Positions 17,424 through 19,656 of a stretch of 19,656 nucleotides of DNA are shown here, piece after piece. The notes below the pieces were generated by a model. That model was not told where the DNA came from, made no database searches, and was given only the letters and a program-made list of their open reading frames with translations. How positions within the stretch are numbered: position 1 is the first letter of the stretch; each line of letters begins with the position of its first letter. The stretch spans positions 1 through 19,656 of the forward strand of contig CAYNWB010000041.1 in assembly GCA_964400785.1 (NCBI GenBank). Direction: 5' to 3'. The translations under genes were made by a program, and so were the position numbers. Source of the stretch: CAVQGZ01 sp964400785. Lineage in GTDB: Bacteria; Actinomycetota; Actinomycetes; Jiangellales; Jiangellaceae.

Positions 17424-17510
17424 CTACGTAGGCCGGTGACGGGCCGGGCGGCCCGCAGCAGGCTCGTCGCGTCCCGCAGACGTCGGGGCCCGCGCCGGCC
17501 GGACGCCGGC
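17424..17510. repeat. Palindrome and two hairpins between tadC and the pilin gene
   Basis: The gap 17374-17530 is the only real break inside the Tad operon. It holds the palindrome CTACGTAG (17424-17431), a hairpin CGGGCC-GGGC-GGCCCG (17440-17455) and a second hairpin GCCGGC-CGGAC-GCCGGC (17494-17510) just before the pilin ribosome binding site. None has a T tract, so these look more like RNA processing or stability elements than terminators. No convincing TANNNT promoter was seen. Confidence 0.5.
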
Positions 17511-17530
17511 CCAGTGGAAGGAGGCACCAC

Positions 17531-17722
17531 ATGACGCGTGTGGTCACCGCGGCTCGTCGCCGAGCCATGGACGAGTCGGGCATGACGACGGCGGAGTACG
17601 CCGTCGGCACCGTCGCCACCTGCGGTGTCGGTGGTCTGCTGTTCAAGCTGCTGACCAGCGACACGTTCTTCGAGCTGCTGCGCAGCGTCTTCGGCAACGC
17701 GCTCGGGCCCTTCCTGGGATGA
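17531..17722 (+). CDS. DUF4244 small Flp-type pilin
   Basis: A 63-residue pilin-like protein, the probable main subunit of the Tad/Flp pilus. It has a short basic leader, a class III prepilin site G17|MTTAEY with the key Glu at position +5 after cleavage, and a hydrophobic helix (about 24-42), then FFELLRSVFGNALG. The ATG at 17531 is fixed by a strong AAGGAGG (17518-17524) with a six-base spacer, the best ribosome binding site of the locus, fitting a highly made subunit. Its stop overlaps the tadE ATG as ATGA. Confidence 0.9.
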   Translation: MTRVVTAARRRAMDESGMTTAEYAVGTVATCGVGGLLFKLLTSDTFFELLRSVFGNALGPFLG

Positions 17723-18156
17723 CGCCGTCGGTTGCCACCGGCCGGGCGGGGCGCGGCTTCCGCCCGGCCCGGTGGGGCCGCCGGTGGGGCCGCCGACGCG
17801 GTCGCGAGGGGGGCATGGTGACGGTGGAAGCGGCGGTGGCCATCCCGATGCTGTTGTTCGTCGGTCTGGCGGCCGCCGGCGTCCCTGCGGCAGTGGGGGC
17901 ACAGATCCGGTGCGCGGACGCGGCGCGCGACGCGGCGTTGCTCGTCGCGCGAGGGGTCCCCGCCGACGAGGCTGCGGCTCTCGTGACGGCCCGGGCTCCG
18001 CAGGGCGCGCGGGTCGCCGTCACCACCTCGGTGTCCGCGGTCGACGTCACCGTGTCGGCGCAGGTCAGCCCCGTGCCCGGCCCGCTGCGGGCTCTGGTCA
18101 GCGTGCCGGTGAGCGCGCAGTCGTCGGCACCACGGGAGCCGGAGGCGTCCTGGTGA
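17719..18156 (+). CDS. TadE-like pseudopilin
   Basis: A 145-residue protein with an Arg/Gly-rich cytoplasmic leader, a class III prepilin-type site G32|MVTVEAAVAIPMLL with Glu at +5 (E37), one membrane helix (about 37-55) and an outside domain rich in Ala and Val. TadE proteins are minor pilins required for Flp pilus assembly. The ATG at 17719 overlaps the pilin stop (ATGA), and the stop overlaps the next GTG (GTGA). A start at the internal ATG (17816) would remove the leader and is less likely. Confidence 0.85.
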   Translation: MTPSVATGRAGRGFRPARWGRRWGRRRGREGGMVTVEAAVAIPMLLFVGLAAAGVPAAVGAQIRCADAARDAALLVARGVPADEAAALVTARAPQGARVAVTTSVSAVDVTVSAQVSPVPGPLRALVSVPVSAQSSAPREPEASW

Positions 18157-18527
18157 GCGGTCAGCGGGGGTCGGCGACCGTGCTCGCCACGGTGGTGGCA
18201 GCCTCGGTTCTGGTGCTGGCGCTGGTGGTGGGCTCGTGGGCGACCGCTGTCTCGGTGCGCCGAGCGGCGACGTCGGCTGCCGACCTGGCGGCGCTGGCCG
18301 GGGCCCAGGCCCTGGTTCGTGGCCAGCCCGTGTGTGCTCGGGTCGATCGCTTCGCCCGAGCCAACGATGCCGTGCTGGTGCTCTGCCGGGTCGAGGGGCA
18401 GCGGGTGCGGGCTGTGGTCGAGGTCTCCACCACCCTTGTGGTGCTGGGCCGGCGGATGCCGGTGAGGTCGCAGGGCGCCGCGTGGGCCGGACCTGTCACG
18501 GACGGCATCCGTCCAGCAGCAGGCTGA
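18153..18527 (+). CDS. TadG/TadE-like minor pilin of the helicase-secretion neighbourhood (Rv3654c-like)
   Basis: A 124-residue protein beginning MSGQRGSATV, a form typical of the actinobacterial 'helicase/secretion neighbourhood TadE-like' family. After the RGSATV motif comes a single membrane helix (about 10-32), then SVRRAATSAADLAALAGA, and an outside domain with two cysteines (C61 and C78) that could form a disulphide. The prepilin Glu at +5 is missing, as in TadG-type proteins. The GTG at 18153 overlaps the tadE stop. Its last 32 bases overlap the 3' end of the convergent helicase gene. Confidence 0.82.
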   Translation: MSGQRGSATVLATVVAASVLVLALVVGSWATAVSVRRAATSAADLAALAGAQALVRGQPVCARVDRFARANDAVLVLCRVEGQRVRAVVEVSTTLVVLGRRMPVRSQGAAWAGPVTDGIRPAAG

Positions 18528-19656
18528 GCAGCGTCACAGCGCCGCGCTTGTCCAGGGGCGCGTTGCCGTTGCCGCACTTCGGGCTGTGCACGCACGACGG
18601 GCAGCCGTCCTGGCAGCCGCAGGCGGCGATGGCGTCACGAGTCGCGGTCAGCCACGGCGCCGCTGCCTCGAAGCCACGGCCCGCGAAGCCTGCGCCACCG
18701 GGGTGGGCGTCGTGCACGACGACGGTCAGCCTGCCGGTGTCGGGGTGGTGGACGGTGGAGACACCGCCGATGTCCCACCGGTCGCAGGTGGCGAACAGGG
18801 GCAGCATCCCGATGCTCGCGTGCTCGGCGGCGTGGGCGGCGCCGGCGAGCTGGTGCGGCCGCAGACCACCTGCCGAGAGGGCCTCGTCGGGCACCGTCCA
18901 CCAGCACGCGGCCGTTCGCAGCCGGCGCTCCGGCATCGCCAGTGGCACCTCGGCGAGGACGCGACCGTCCTGCCGCCGACGTCGCTGGTAGGCGACCACC
19001 TGGCTGGTCACGTCGACAGTCCCGCGGCAGACAGCCGAGGCCCCCCACTCGACCCGGTCGTGCTCGGCCACGATGGCGACCTCGGACACCGTGCGCGCCC
19101 GGGTGTCGTACTCGGCGTCGGTGGGCACCACGAAGGCCACCGCCTCGTCGAGGTCGAGGTCGGTCACCAGGTAGACCTCGCCGCGGTGGACGTACACCGC
19201 CCCGGGGTGCACCGCGGCCGGCGCCCGGGCGGTGTCGACGGTGCCCAGCAACCGTCCGGTGTCGGGCTCCACGAGGTTGACCGCACCGCCACCGCCTCGG
19301 ATGTCCGAGGCGTCGGACGGGCGCTCCCGCCGCGGCCAGTACCACCCGTCGGGCCGGCGGCGCAGCGTCCCGGCCTCGGCGAGGTCGTCCAGCGTCGCGG
19401 CCACCGATCCGTCCATCTGCGCCACCTCGTTGCTGCGCCACGGCAGCTCTGCTGCCCCGGCGCACAGGTGCGGGGCGAGCACGTAGGGGTTGTCGGGGTC
19501 GATCACGGTTCGCTCGAGCGGCGCGCCGACGAGCACGTCCGGGTGATGGGCGACGTACTGCTCCAGAGGGTCGCGGCCGGCCAGGAAGACCACTGCTGCA
19601 CGGCGCCCGTCGCGACCCGCCCGCCCGGCCTGCTGCCAGAACGCCGACCGTGTACC
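18496..19656 (-). CDS. DECH-box SF2 helicase (MrfA/SftH-like), C-terminal part, cut by the window edge
   Basis: Only the last 386 or so residues are visible; the ATPase motifs I to III lie beyond the right edge. The visible part begins in RecA domain 2 with motif VI, SAFWQQAGRAGRDGRR (about 19600-19650), followed by DPLEQYVAHHPDVLVG, typical of the DUF1998-containing helicases. Near the C-terminus four zinc-binding-type cysteines lie in CGCQDGCPSCVHSPKC (18621-18574), as in B. subtilis MrfA, which acts in mitomycin C repair; the mycobacterial relative next to the Tad locus is SftH. The role is probably DNA unwinding in repair. Its 3' end overlaps the convergent pilin gene by 32 bases. Confidence 0.92.
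   Translation of the reverse strand, partial: GTRSAFWQQAGRAGRDGRRAAVVFLAGRDPLEQYVAHHPDVLVGAPLERTVIDPDNPYVLAPHLCAGAAELPWRSNEVAQMDGSVAATLDDLAEAGTLRRRPDGWYWPRRERPSDASDIRGGGGAVNLVEPDTGRLLGTVDTARAPAAVHPGAVYVHRGEVYLVTDLDLDEAVAFVVPTDAEYDTRARTVSEVAIVAEHDRVEWGASAVCRGTVDVTSQVVAYQRRRRQDGRVLAEVPLAMPERRLRTAACWWTVPDEALSAGGLRPHQLAGAAHAAEHASIGMLPLFATCDRWDIGGVSTVHHPDTGRLTVVVHDAHPGGAGFAGRGFEAAAPWLTATRDAIAACGCQDGCPSCVHSPKCGNGNAPLDKRGAVTLLSLLLDGCRP

Noticed and set aside
17440..17455. Hairpin after tadC as an intrinsic terminator
   Set aside because: No T tract follows it, and the pilin genes downstream belong to the same system; an RNA stability or processing role fits better.
15526..17697. Minus-strand open frame of about 723 codons opposite tadA, tadB and tadC
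   Set aside because: Ser/Arg/Pro-rich shadow, and the plus-strand Tad genes are continuous and well conserved.

Overview
The window is very GC-rich, with G or C at almost every third codon position and frequent GTG starts. Together with the gene content (actinobacterial Tad locus with a CpaE-like Ssd and a DECH-box helicase, DUF4244 pilin, LytS/LytTR pair beside a sodium:solute symporter) this points to an actinobacterium, probably a Micrococcales-type genus; the genus cannot be fixed from the sequence alone. No rRNA, tRNA, CRISPR or insertion sequence was seen. Coding density is high: the longest gap is 157 nt.

Layout. (1) 1-3418, plus strand: glycerol kinase (glpK) and glycerol-3-phosphate dehydrogenase (glpD), a two-gene glycerol operon without glpF inside the window. 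The left edge may hold the start of a divergent gene. (2) 3420-12033, minus strand, read from right to left: a GAF-containing LytS-type histidine kinase, a LytTR response regulator, a small two-helix membrane protein, an ActP/MctC-like solute:sodium symporter, a minimal DUF294 nucleotidyltransferase, a membrane-anchored PAS plus DEDDh exonuclease, and acetyl-CoA synthetase (acs). The first five genes are joined by 4-nt start/stop overlaps; acs has its own strong ribosome binding site and perhaps its own promoter. It reads as a monocarboxylate sensing, uptake and activation module: the kinase/regulator pair senses a signal, the symporter imports acetate or a similar acid, and Acs makes acetyl-CoA. 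The roles of the nucleotidyltransferase and exonuclease are not settled. (3) 12077-12790, plus: a Fic-fold protein with a ruined active-site loop. (4) 12800-13630, minus: a HAD-IB phosphatase with a hydrophobic C-terminal tail. (5) 13765-18527, plus: the Tad/Flp locus ssd-tadA-tadB-tadC-(DUF4244 pilin)-tadE-tadG-like, with 4-nt overlaps at every junction except tadC/pilin. (6) 18496 to the right edge, minus: C-terminal part of a DECH-box helicase of the MrfA/SftH type, cut by the window.

The most interesting parts are the exonuclease plus nucleotidyltransferase pair inside the acetate module, the pseudo-Fic protein that keeps its inhibitory motif, a recurring TANNNT-N6-8-start arrangement suggesting leaderless or nearly leaderless transcripts, and DnaA-box-like TCGTCCACA sites confined to the gaps of the Tad locus.
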